Shown one piece after another: positions 1-8,704 of a DNA stretch of 64,000 nucleotides. The notes beneath the pieces are model-generated. The model did not search any database, was not told the DNA's origin, and saw only the letters and a list, made by a program, of their open reading frames with translations. A program made the translations under genes and the position numbers. The stretch covers positions 1 to 64,000 of the forward strand of contig DATATB010000033.1 of the NCBI GenBank assembly GCA_036268995.1, read 5' to 3'. Position 1 is the first letter of the stretch. The number at the start of each line of letters is the position of its first letter. This DNA comes from DATATB01 sp036268995 (GTDB lineage: Bacteria; Planctomycetota; Planctomycetia; Pirellulales; PNKZ01).

Positions 1-47
1 GAGCGTGAGCGACCGGAGGACGCGACGAACTCCGGTCGCTCACGCTC
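1..47. repeat. Perfect 18-bp palindrome (REP-like hairpin)
   Basis: Bases 1-18 and 30-47 are exact reverse complements separated by an 11-nt loop. The right arm contains the stop codon of the sulfatase read on the minus strand (40-42), so the last codons of that gene lie inside or next to the repeat. No T-tract follows, so it looks more like a dispersed REP-type palindrome than a classical terminator. Confidence 0.8.
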
Positions 48-1455
48 CCGGCTCGCCACGGTCGCCGTGGTCTTTGAGCCAAGTCGCGAGATCCTTTCGC
101 AAGCGGGCCATCAACTCGGCATGCTCGGGCAGGGCGCTGACGTCGTGCAACTCGTGCGGATCGTCAGCCAAGTTGAAAAGCTGCTCGCGGCCGGCTTTCA
201 AATAGCGAATCAGCTTCCACTGCTCGGTGCGGATCATCCGCTGGCTGTCGGCAAAGTAGCCGACCACGAACGGATAAATCTGCTGCACCTTGCCGGTCAT
301 GGCCGGCACCAGCGAGCGGCCGTCCAGATTTTGCGGATACTCGACACCGGCCAGATCGCAGAGCGTCGGATAGAGGTCGCGCAGATAGCACTGCACCGAG
401 TCGCGGCTGCCGGGGACAATGCCCGGCCCGCGCATGACTAGCGGCACGCCGATCGTGTGCTCGTACATGTTTTGCTTGCCGGTCAGGCCGTGACTGCCGA
501 CGGCCAGGCCGTGATCGGAGGTGAAGACCACGATCGTTTGCCGCGAGCGGCCGGATTTTTCCACCGCGTCGAGAACCCGGCCCACTTGCCGATCGACGAA
601 CGACACCACCGCGTAATACGCCGCCAGCTCGCGGCGAATGTCATCCGGCTGGCGCGGGTACGGCAGGATGATCTCGTCGCGGCCGTGCAGGTTGCCGTGG
701 TCGAACGGATGCTCGGGCCTAAAGTTCGCCGGCAGCCGCATGGCATCGGCAGCGTACTTGTGTTCGTAGCCCGGCGGAAACAGCCGCGGATCGTGCGGGC
801 CGGTGAAGTTGACGTGCAAAAACAGCGGGCCGTTGCGTTTGGCCTCGATCGTGCCGATGGCCGCGTCGGCAAATTTGGCATCGATGCCCGGCGTCAGCCC
901 CGTGGGCGAATCGGCAACCGGCTTGCCGTCGGGATCATAAAATCGCCAGCCGCCGTAGCCGGTCACGGGGCGGCCAGCATAGTCGACCTGCGGCTTGACG
1001 GTGCCGCCGCCGCGAAACATGCCGGCCGTCGTGTCGTAGCCGTAATCGGCTGGCGTGCCCGCCAGATGCCATTTGCCCACGTGGACGGTGTGGTAACCGG
1101 CGCTCTGCATCGTTCGCGGCCAAGGCACGATGTCGGCCGGCAGCCGGGCCCCGTGCGAATACACGCCGGTGCGCAAGCCGGTGCAGCCGCTCATCATCTC
1201 CGCGCGGCTGGGCACGCACAGCGGATGCGCGCACGTGGCCCTGGTAAATGCGGCGCCTTCGGCCGCCAGGCGATCCAGGTTTGGCGTTTCGATCTGTCCA
1301 TGCGAGAGCGCTTGGATCACGTCCGGCCGCAGATCATCGGCCACCAGCACAATGACGTCCGGATGCGCCGACTCGGCAGCCGGGGAACCAGTCGGCGTGA
1401 GCAAGGCGGCAAATGCGGTCGCGAGGACAAAAACAGCGGGCAAGCGAACAAGCAT
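40..1455 (-). CDS. Secreted sulfatase (iduronate-2-sulfatase-like)
   Basis: A type I sulfatase, expected to hydrolyse sulfate esters on polysaccharides outside the cytoplasm. The start is placed at ATG 1453-1455, preceded by GGAGG about 9 nt upstream. The open frame continues upstream to 1554 but without a signal peptide at its start. Counting from this start (471 aa), residues 1-27 form a signal peptide. The metal-binding DD is at 40-41 and the modification motif C-V-P-S-R starts at Cys80, the residue converted to formylglycine. A later TSDHG motif and the sequence around LTGKQNMYEH fit the iduronate-2-sulfatase-like branch common in Planctomycetes. The substrate cannot be read from the sequence. 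It is divergent from the DUF4062 array. A second CDS candidate (164-391) is a frame shadow. Confidence 0.93.
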   Translation of the reverse strand: MLVRLPAVFVLATAFAALLTPTGSPAAESAHPDVIVLVADDLRPDVIQALSHGQIETPNLDRLAAEGAAFTRATCAHPLCVPSRAEMMSGCTGLRTGVYSHGARLPADIVPWPRTMQSAGYHTVHVGKWHLAGTPADYGYDTTAGMFRGGGTVKPQVDYAGRPVTGYGGWRFYDPDGKPVADSPTGLTPGIDAKFADAAIGTIEAKRNGPLFLHVNFTGPHDPRLFPPGYEHKYAADAMRLPANFRPEHPFDHGNLHGRDEIILPYPRQPDDIRRELAAYYAVVSFVDRQVGRVLDAVEKSGRSRQTIVVFTSDHGLAVGSHGLTGKQNMYEHTIGVPLVMRGPGIVPGSRDSVQCYLRDLYPTLCDLAGVEYPQNLDGRSLVPAMTGKVQQIYPFVVGYFADSQRMIRTEQWKLIRYLKAGREQLFNLADDPHELHDVSALPEHAELMARLRKDLATWLKDHGDRGEPGA

Positions 1456-1514
1456 CAGTGGCGGGCCTCCTTCGGGTTTTGTTATTCTAACCCACACGCG
1501 ACCACTCCCAAAAG

Positions 1515-1536
1515 CCCACGGACTGCGGTCCGTGGG
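1515..1536. repeat. Short hairpin in the divergent intergenic region
   Basis: Nine-base arms (1515-1523 and 1528-1536) around a TGCG loop, between the divergent sulfatase and the first DUF4062 gene. A related CACGGACCGCAGTCC string occurs near 8678. It is probably a dispersed palindrome. No T-run follows it. Confidence 0.55.
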
Positions 1537-1647
1537 GCCTCGTGGTGACCGCATGGGCGCAATTGCCCGCCGGCCGGATTACAATCAAGCCCGCGTTTCA
1601 CGCTTGCAACTTCACGGCATGCGGTTCGAGGGCCGCGGAGCAATCCG

Positions 1648-3552
1648 ATGACGAACAAGCCGGTCGTCTTCATTTCCGCCACGAGCGATCTGTGCTCGGC
1701 TCGCGACCTGGTCGGCAAGATCCTGTACGCGATGGGCTACGAGCCGGTCTGGCAGGACATTGCAGCGACCGACGGCGGCGAGCTGCTGGACGTGCTGCGC
1801 CGGCGACTCAAGCCTGCCGCGTTGGTGATTCAACTTGTCGGCCAGCGCTACGGGGCCGAACCGCCGCAGCCCACCCAGGAATTCGGCCGCGTTTCGTACA
1901 CGCAGTTCGAAGCGCTCGAAGCCGAGCGGCTTGGCAAGAAGGTGATCTACCATTGTCTCGACAACCGGTTTCCGATCGATCCGGTCGCCGCCGAGCCGCC
2001 CGAGCTGGCGTCGCTGCAAGCCGCGTATCTCGAGCGGCTGAAGAGCATCAACTGCTTGCGCTACGATCGGATTACGGACACGAGCGAGCTGGAACTCTCG
2101 ATCCGCCGCATCAGCGACGAATTGGCCACGCTGCGCCGGCAAGCCGACCGCCGGCAGCGCAGGCTCGTGCTGCTGAGCGTGGCCGCCGTCGTGGGCATCG
2201 CCGCGGTCGCAGCGCTGACGCTCGCGCTCTTCCATGCGACGCGCACCGCCGCCACGCAGACGGCCGGCAAACTGGACCGGCAAGCCGCCGAGATCGCCAA
2301 GCTGACCAGGGCGTTTGCCGACGTGAAGGCCGCCGTCACGCCGAAGCCCTTGGCGGCCGGTCAGACGCATCCCGACCCGGTCCCGCCCGAGATTCTGGTT
2401 AAAGCCCAATTGCTGCTGGATCGCGGCAATGCCGAGCAGCGGGCCCTGGGCATGATCGCGCTCAAGCAGCACGACGCCGCCAACCAGTTGATCCAACAAC
2501 TCAAGCGCAAGGCCGGGAATCCGATTGATGAAGCCTTTCAGTTGCTTTCGATGGAAGGCGACAACTGGTACCAGGCGGGCGAGCCGGACAAGGCGCTGGG
2601 GCCGTACGAGCAGGCGTTTGCGCTCAAGCCGAACGACTTCAAAGCTCACAACCAATTGGTTTGCGCGCTGATCCTCGGTCGCGATGGCGACGTCGCCGCG
2701 CGCCGGCTGCGGGCCATCAAGGTGAGCGAGCAGACCTTGAAACTGGTCGGGCAGAATTCTTCTGAGTGGGCGAAGACACAGAACAACATCGGCATCTCCT
2801 GGCAGAACCTTCCCACGGGAGACAAGGCCGAGAACGTGCAAAAGGCCATTGCCGCTTACCAGGCCGCGCTCGGCATCTACACCGAGGATACCTATCCCGA
2901 CGAATGGGCGTGGACCCAAGACAACCTCGGCCTGGCGTGGTCGGAACTCCCCACGGGAAGCAAAGCCGAAAACATGCAGAAGGCGATCACGGCCTTCGAG
3001 GCGGCTCTGACCGTACGCACTCGAGACGGCCATCCGGCCGAATTTGCGCGAACGCAAGAAAACCTCGGCGTTGCCTGGTCGCGTCTTCCGACTGGCAACC
3101 AGGCCGAGAATCGCAAGAAGGCCATTGCCGCTTGCCAGGCGGGGCTGGTCGTCTACAGCAACGGCTCTTTCCCACGGCAGCGACTGGACGCCGAGACGTG
3201 CCTTTCGTGGGTCCAGCTCGTGGCAAACGATTTCGGCGGGGCGCTCACCACGGCCAGCCGGGCGCCCAGCGAGGGCATCGTCAACCTGTACCTCGAAATG
3301 AATCGCGCGCATGCCCTGCTGTTGCTACGCCGATCGGACGAGGCCAAAGCGATCTACGTGAGATACCAGGGCAAGACGGTCGAGGAAACAGGCCGTACGT
3401 GGGAGCAATTCGTGCTGCAGGACCTCGACGAGCTGGAAAGCCACGGCATCAAAAGCCCCGAATTTTCGCATTTGCGAGAGCTGCTTAAGCAGTCCACCGA
3501 ACCCAAGCAACCCAGCGACCAATCTGCCGCGGCAAGTCCGGCGGCGCCGTAA
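1648..3552 (+). CDS. DUF4062-TM-TPR protein, paralog 1 of 3
   Basis: A 634-aa protein. Residues 5-165 are a DUF4062 domain (FISATSDL start, then GYEPVW, QRYGAEPP, SYTQFEALEAERLGKKV). A basic stretch (about 164-172) is followed by one transmembrane helix (about 173-195), a short coiled-coil-like segment, a conserved linker with one TPR-like helix pair (ALGPYEQAFALKPND), and three 46-residue TPR-type units from about residue 371. These units carry the pattern W-A-x-T-Q-x-N-L-G-x-A-W then A-I-x-A-x-x-A-A-L. DUF4062 is known from receptor-like and conflict-associated proteins. No NTPase or nuclease domain is visible. GGAG lies about 9 nt before ATG 1648. The leader GGGCCGCGGAGCAATCCG is almost identical before paralog 3. 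Function unknown. Confidence 0.88.
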   Translation: MTNKPVVFISATSDLCSARDLVGKILYAMGYEPVWQDIAATDGGELLDVLRRRLKPAALVIQLVGQRYGAEPPQPTQEFGRVSYTQFEALEAERLGKKVIYHCLDNRFPIDPVAAEPPELASLQAAYLERLKSINCLRYDRITDTSELELSIRRISDELATLRRQADRRQRRLVLLSVAAVVGIAAVAALTLALFHATRTAATQTAGKLDRQAAEIAKLTRAFADVKAAVTPKPLAAGQTHPDPVPPEILVKAQLLLDRGNAEQRALGMIALKQHDAANQLIQQLKRKAGNPIDEAFQLLSMEGDNWYQAGEPDKALGPYEQAFALKPNDFKAHNQLVCALILGRDGDVAARRLRAIKVSEQTLKLVGQNSSEWAKTQNNIGISWQNLPTGDKAENVQKAIAAYQAALGIYTEDTYPDEWAWTQDNLGLAWSELPTGSKAENMQKAITAFEAALTVRTRDGHPAEFARTQENLGVAWSRLPTGNQAENRKKAIAACQAGLVVYSNGSFPRQRLDAETCLSWVQLVANDFGGALTTASRAPSEGIVNLYLEMNRAHALLLLRRSDEAKAIYVRYQGKTVEETGRTWEQFVLQDLDELESHGIKSPEFSHLRELLKQSTEPKQPSDQSAAASPAAP

Positions 3553-3583
3553 TGCATCCGGTTCTCGTGCCGCGGTCCTGGTG

Positions 3584-5509
3584 ATGATCAACAAGCCCGT
3601 CATCTTCATTTCGGCCACGAGCGATCTGCGCACGGCCCGCGACCTGGTCGGCAAAGTGCTGTATTCGATGGGCTACGAACCCGTCTGGCAGGACATTGCA
3701 GCGACCGAGGGCGGCGAGCTGTTGGACGTGCTGCGGCGGCGAATCGAGCCCGCGGCGCTCGTGATCCAGCTCGTGGATCAGCGCTACGGCGCCGAGCCGC
3801 CGCTGCCCACCAAAGAGTTCGGCCGCGTTTCGTACACGCAGTTCGAAGCGCTCGAAGCCGAGCGGCTCGGCAAGAAGGTGATCTACCATTTTCTGGACGA
3901 CAAGTTTCCCACCGATCGGGCCGCCGCCGAGCCGCCGGAGATCGCGGCGCTGCAAGCTGCGTATTGCCAGCGGCTGAAAGACACCAACCGTCTGCGATAC
4001 GAGCAGATCGCGGACACGAGCGAACTGGAGCTCTCGATCCGCCGGATCAGCGACGAGCTGGCCGCGCTGCGCCATCAAGCCGATCGCCGCCAACGCAATC
4101 TCGCACGGCTGGGCGTGGGCGCCGTCGTCGGTATCGTCGCGGTTGCGGCACTGACGCTGGCCGTTTTCCAGCGACTGGAAAAACAGGCAGCGGAGATGAA
4201 CGCCCGGCTGGACAAGCAAACGCAGGAGTTGAACGAGCGGCTGGACACGGCGCAGGCCCTGGTGAAGGCCGCGGTCACGCCGAAGCCGTTGGCGGCCGGT
4301 CAGACGCAGCCCGACCCGATTCCGCCCGAGATTCTGGTGAAAGCCCAATTGCTGTCGGAGCGTGGCAATGCCGAGCAGCGGGCACTGGGCATGATCGCGC
4401 TCAACCAACATCAACAGGCCGACCAACTGATCCAGCAGCTCAAGAGCAAGCCGGGCAATCCCATCGATGAAGCTTTCCAGTTGCTTTCGATGGAAGGCGA
4501 CAATTGGTACCAGGCGGGCGAGGCGGACAAGGCCCTAGGGCCGTACGAGCAAGCGCTGTCGCTCAAGCCGAACGACTTCAAAGCCCACAATCAATTGGTC
4601 TGCGCGCTGATCCTCGGCCGCGATGGCGACGTCGCCGCGCGACGGCTGCGGGCCATCAAGGTCAGCGAGCAGGCGTTGAAGCTGGTGCCGTCCGGCTCGA
4701 CCGACTGGGCGAAAACGCAAAACAACATCGGCATCGCATGGCAGAACCTGCCCACGCGCGATGCAGCAGCTAAAACCAAGAACGTGGAGCAGGCCATTGC
4801 GGCCTACCAGGCGGCGCTGGGCGTTTACACCAAGACGGCCGATCCCGCCGACTGGGCGTGGACGCAGGACAACCTCGGCCTGGCGTGGTCCGATCTTCCC
4901 GCCGCAAGCACCGCCGAGAATGCCGAAAACTTGCGGCGGGCGATCACCGCGTTCGAGGCGGCGCTGAGCGTGCGCACCAAAGATACCCACCCCGCCGACT
5001 GGGCGCGAACGCAGCACAGCCTGGGCCTGGCGTGGTTGAACCTTCCCACGGGCAACCACGCCGAAAACCTCAAGTATGCGACCGCCGCGTTCGAGGCGGC
5101 GCTCGACGTGCCTGCCGCCAGCGTCTCGCCGCAGTCACGCCTCAGCGACGAAACCGGCCTTTCTTGGGCCCAGTTGCTGGCAAAAGACTTTGCCGGAGCG
5201 CTGGCGAGCGCTCGCCCGGCGGCCGGCGAAGACAATATCTACTTGCCTCTGGAAATCAACTACGCGCATGCGGTGCTGCTCTCGGGCCGCACCGCCGAGG
5301 CGCAGGCGATCTATCTCAAACATGTCGGCGAAAAAATGGACGGCACAGACAAATCCTGGCAACAAGCCGTCCTCCAAGATTTTGACGACCTGGAGAAAAA
5401 TGGGATCGAGAGTCCGGAGTATGCCAAGGTAACCGAACTGCTCAAGCAGGCTGACAAGACGAAGCCGCCCAGCGGCAAGCCGGCAATGACGCCTGCGCCA
5501 GGGAAATGA
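3584..5509 (+). CDS. DUF4062-TM-TPR protein, paralog 2 of 3
   Basis: A 641-aa paralog with the same order as its neighbour: DUF4062 (about 4-165), transmembrane helix (about 173-193), a short heptad-like segment rich in KQ/ELN, the conserved linker, and three TPR-type units. I start at ATG 3584, which aligns with the ATG of the other two copies; an in-frame GTG lies directly before it. It starts about 30 nt after paralog 1, so co-transcription is likely. Identity is very high in the DUF4062 domain and the central linker and drops in the region after the membrane helix and in the last 150 residues. This is what one expects from tandem duplication with later divergence at the sensing end. Confidence 0.87.
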   Translation: MINKPVIFISATSDLRTARDLVGKVLYSMGYEPVWQDIAATEGGELLDVLRRRIEPAALVIQLVDQRYGAEPPLPTKEFGRVSYTQFEALEAERLGKKVIYHFLDDKFPTDRAAAEPPEIAALQAAYCQRLKDTNRLRYEQIADTSELELSIRRISDELAALRHQADRRQRNLARLGVGAVVGIVAVAALTLAVFQRLEKQAAEMNARLDKQTQELNERLDTAQALVKAAVTPKPLAAGQTQPDPIPPEILVKAQLLSERGNAEQRALGMIALNQHQQADQLIQQLKSKPGNPIDEAFQLLSMEGDNWYQAGEADKALGPYEQALSLKPNDFKAHNQLVCALILGRDGDVAARRLRAIKVSEQALKLVPSGSTDWAKTQNNIGIAWQNLPTRDAAAKTKNVEQAIAAYQAALGVYTKTADPADWAWTQDNLGLAWSDLPAASTAENAENLRRAITAFEAALSVRTKDTHPADWARTQHSLGLAWLNLPTGNHAENLKYATAAFEAALDVPAASVSPQSRLSDETGLSWAQLLAKDFAGALASARPAAGEDNIYLPLEINYAHAVLLSGRTAEAQAIYLKHVGEKMDGTDKSWQQAVLQDFDDLEKNGIESPEYAKVTELLKQADKTKPPSGKPAMTPAPGK

Positions 5510-5557
5510 AACTGTGCATATCAAGAAGCGTTCGGCTGAGGGCCGCGGGGCAATCCG

Positions 5558-8500
5558 ATGACGAACAAGCCTGTCATCTTTATTTCCGCCACGAGCGACT
5601 TGCGCTCGGCTCGCGAGCTGGTCGGTAAAGTGTTGTATTCGATGGGCTACGAGCCCGTCTGGCAGGACATCGAAGCGACCGACGGCGGCGAGCTGCTGGA
5701 CGTGCTGCGGCAGCGACTTGCGCCCGCGGCGCTGGTGATTCAACTCGTAGGCCAGCGCTATGGCGCCGAACCGCCCCAGCCGACCAAAGACTTCGGGCGC
5801 GTTTCGTATACGCAGTTCGAAGCGCTCGAAGCCGAGCGGCTCGGCAAGAAGGTGATCTACCATTTTCTGGACGCCACGTTTCCCACCGATCCTGCGCCGC
5901 CGGAGTCGCCGGAGCTTGCCGCGCTGCAAGCCGCCTATCGCCAGCGACTGATCGATGCCAACCGCTTGCGGCATGACCGCATCGCCGATGCGCGGGATCT
6001 GGAGCTATCGATCCACAAGATCAGAGACGAATTGGCGACCCTGCGCCGGCAAGCCGATCGTCGGCACCGTAAGCTCGTGCTGCTGGGCATCGCCGCCCTC
6101 GTAGGCATTGCCGCCGTCGCGGCCCTGTCGCTTGCGCATTTGCGGGTGACGCGCACCAGTAGCGATCGGCTGAACCAGGAGGTGCAGGAGACGTCCGGAA
6201 AACTGGACAAGCAGGCGATGGAGCTGGCCGAGCTGCGTAAGGCGTTTGCCGTCGTGGCGGCCGCCGTCAGCCCCAAGCCGTTGGCGACCGGTCAGACGCA
6301 GCCCGATCCGATCGCACCGCAGATTCTCGAAAAAGCCCGCCTGCTGCTGGAGCGCGGCAATGAGGAGCAACGCGCGCTGGGCATGATCGCACTCAAGCAG
6401 CATGAAGCCGCCAACCAGTTGATCCAGCAGCTTAAGCGCAAGCCCGGCAATCCCATCGACGAAGCGTTCCGGCTGCTCACGCTGGAAGGCGACAACTGGT
6501 ATTCGGCCGGCGAGCCGGACAAGGCGATTGGGCCGTACGAGCAGGCCTATGCGCTCGAGCCCAGCAATCCCAAGGCCGGCGGCCAACTTGCCCTGGCCCT
6601 GACCTTTGCGCGGCTCGGCAAGAGTGCGGCCGACATCAAGCGGGCGATCGGTATCTACGAGCGGCAGTTGAAGCTGCTGCCGCCAAAATCTGTGGGTTGG
6701 GCCGTCATCCAGAACAATCTCGCCATCGCCTGGCTGAGGCTGCCTACCGGCAACAAGACCGAAAATGTGAAGCAGGCCCGCCGCGCGTGTGAGGCGGCGC
6801 TCAGCGTTTACACAAGACCGAATTATCCCGCGGATTGGGCGCGCGCGCAGAACAACCTGGGCATTGCGTGGAAGATTCTGCCAAAGGGCAACCGGGCCGA
6901 TAACTTGAAGACGGCGATCGATGCGTTCGATGCGGCGCTGACTGTCTTTACGAAAAGCGACCATCCTCTCGATTGGGCCAGGATGCAAAACAACCTTGCT
7001 GGCGCCTGGTCAGCTCTCCCCACGGGCGACAGGGCCGCGAACATCCAGAAGGCGATCGACCTGTATCAAGCGTCGCTCACTGTCTTTACCAAGGCTGCCT
7101 ATCCGGCCGAATGGGCCAACGTTCAATTCCGCCTCGGCTTGGCCTTGCGAGACATCCCTTGGGGAAACAAAGACGAAAATCTGCAGCGGGCGATCGCCGC
7201 CTTCCAAGCATCGCTCACCGTTCTCACGAAAGATGCCTATCCGGCCGACTGGGCGAGAGTCCAGGTCGGCCTCGGTAGTACCCGGTGTGATCTGCACACC
7301 GGCAACAAAACCGAAAACGTGAAACAGGCGATCGACGCGCTGGAGCAGGCGCTAAGCGTTTTCACCAAAGATGAGTACCCGGATGAATCGGCAATCGCTG
7401 AATCCAACTTGGGTTATGCATGGTTCTCTCGGCCCACCTCCAACCGTGCCGAGAACCTTCACAAGGCCATCGACGCCTATGGGGCCGCATTGACGGTCTG
7501 CACGAAAGACACCGCTCCGGCCGACTGGGCGAAGATCCAGCTTCAGCTCGGCTGTGCATGGTGTGCCCTTGCCGTGGAAGGCGATTTTAGCACGACACCG
7601 AAGCCATTTGATGGGTCCCAAGCGACACTTGGCTCGCGCGCCGGCGTCTCGGAAGAAAACCGAGCGGCCAGCTTGAACAAAGGGATCGAAGCCTTCGAGG
7701 CGGCGATCACGATCTACACCAAAGATGCCTACCCCTTAGACTGGGCCCGCGTACAGAGCAATCTCGGCTCCGCATGGCTCGTTGTTTCGACGGGAAGCAA
7801 GGCGCAAAATCTCAAGCAGGCGATCGACGCGTGCCAGGCAGCACTTTCCGTTTACACCGAGGCTGCCAATCCGGCCGAGTGGGGCACAACGCAATTCAAC
7901 CTCGGCCGCGCCTGGGCCGCACTTCCAACCGGAAACAAAGCCGAGAATGCCCGAAAGGCGATCGACGCGTACCGGGCGTCGCTCACCGTTCGGACGAAGC
8001 AGGCCTTTCCCGTCGATTGGGCGAAAACGCAGAACAATATCGGCCAAACGTGGAACAACCTTGGCGCGGCAAGCGGCGCAGACAAGCTCAAAAACTACGA
8101 CCAGGCGATCGACGCCTACCAGGCGGCGCTGTCCGCGGTAACCAAAGACGCGGACCCCACGACTTGGGCTCGAATCGAGCACAACCTCGCCATTGCCTTC
8201 GCCCATCGTCCAGCGCAAAACAGTTCCGAGAGAATCGCGAACCGAGAGCAGGCGATCCAGGCCTACCAGGCGGCGCTGGCGGTCGAACGCGTGAGCCTGC
8301 CCCCACAGGCGCGAAGCGACACCGTCGTGGGCTTGTCTTGGTCCCAATTGATGCTGAAGGATTTTTCCGGCGTGCTGGAGACGGCGAGCACGGCAACCAA
8401 GGACGGCATCAGTGATCTGCGGCTGGACGAAAATCGCGCCCATGCGCTGCTGCTGCTCGGCCGGACCGACGAGGCACAGGCCATCTACCTCAAACACGCC

Positions 8501-8644
8501 GGCCAGATGATGCCGGATGGGAACAAGACCTGGCGACAGTCCGTCCTGGATGATTTCGTTGAATTGGAAAAAAACGGCATCGTCAGCCCCGAGTTTTCAA
8601 AAGTGCGCGAACTGCTCGCGCAGGCCGCTGAAAACGAAAGGTGA
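5558..8644 (+). CDS. DUF4062-TM-TPR protein, paralog 3 with expanded repeat array
   Basis: A 1028-aa paralog. The N-terminal DUF4062, membrane helix (about 170-190) and central linker match paralogs 1 and 2, but the C-terminal array has about eleven 46-residue TPR-type units (about residues 380-910) instead of three. Unit 7 carries a roughly 25-residue insertion (GDFSTTPKPFDG and following). The last 120 residues (SWSQLMLKDFSGVLE, NRAHALLLLGRTDEAQAIY) again match the ends of the other two. It lies 48 nt after paralog 2 and has the same leader as paralog 1. The expansion suggests the repeat array binds a variable partner. The stop is at 8642-8644. Function unknown. Confidence 0.88.
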   Translation: MTNKPVIFISATSDLRSARELVGKVLYSMGYEPVWQDIEATDGGELLDVLRQRLAPAALVIQLVGQRYGAEPPQPTKDFGRVSYTQFEALEAERLGKKVIYHFLDATFPTDPAPPESPELAALQAAYRQRLIDANRLRHDRIADARDLELSIHKIRDELATLRRQADRRHRKLVLLGIAALVGIAAVAALSLAHLRVTRTSSDRLNQEVQETSGKLDKQAMELAELRKAFAVVAAAVSPKPLATGQTQPDPIAPQILEKARLLLERGNEEQRALGMIALKQHEAANQLIQQLKRKPGNPIDEAFRLLTLEGDNWYSAGEPDKAIGPYEQAYALEPSNPKAGGQLALALTFARLGKSAADIKRAIGIYERQLKLLPPKSVGWAVIQNNLAIAWLRLPTGNKTENVKQARRACEAALSVYTRPNYPADWARAQNNLGIAWKILPKGNRADNLKTAIDAFDAALTVFTKSDHPLDWARMQNNLAGAWSALPTGDRAANIQKAIDLYQASLTVFTKAAYPAEWANVQFRLGLALRDIPWGNKDENLQRAIAAFQASLTVLTKDAYPADWARVQVGLGSTRCDLHTGNKTENVKQAIDALEQALSVFTKDEYPDESAIAESNLGYAWFSRPTSNRAENLHKAIDAYGAALTVCTKDTAPADWAKIQLQLGCAWCALAVEGDFSTTPKPFDGSQATLGSRAGVSEENRAASLNKGIEAFEAAITIYTKDAYPLDWARVQSNLGSAWLVVSTGSKAQNLKQAIDACQAALSVYTEAANPAEWGTTQFNLGRAWAALPTGNKAENARKAIDAYRASLTVRTKQAFPVDWAKTQNNIGQTWNNLGAASGADKLKNYDQAIDAYQAALSAVTKDADPTTWARIEHNLAIAFAHRPAQNSSERIANREQAIQAYQAALAVERVSLPPQARSDTVVGLSWSQLMLKDFSGVLETASTATKDGISDLRLDENRAHALLLLGRTDEAQAIYLKHAGQMMPDGNKTWRQSVLDDFVELEKNGIVSPEFSKVRELLAQAAENER

Positions 8645-8704
8645 AGCGCAAGAGGCCGCATTGGGCGATTCTCACGGACCGCAGTCCTTGGGCTTGTCGC
8701 AAAC

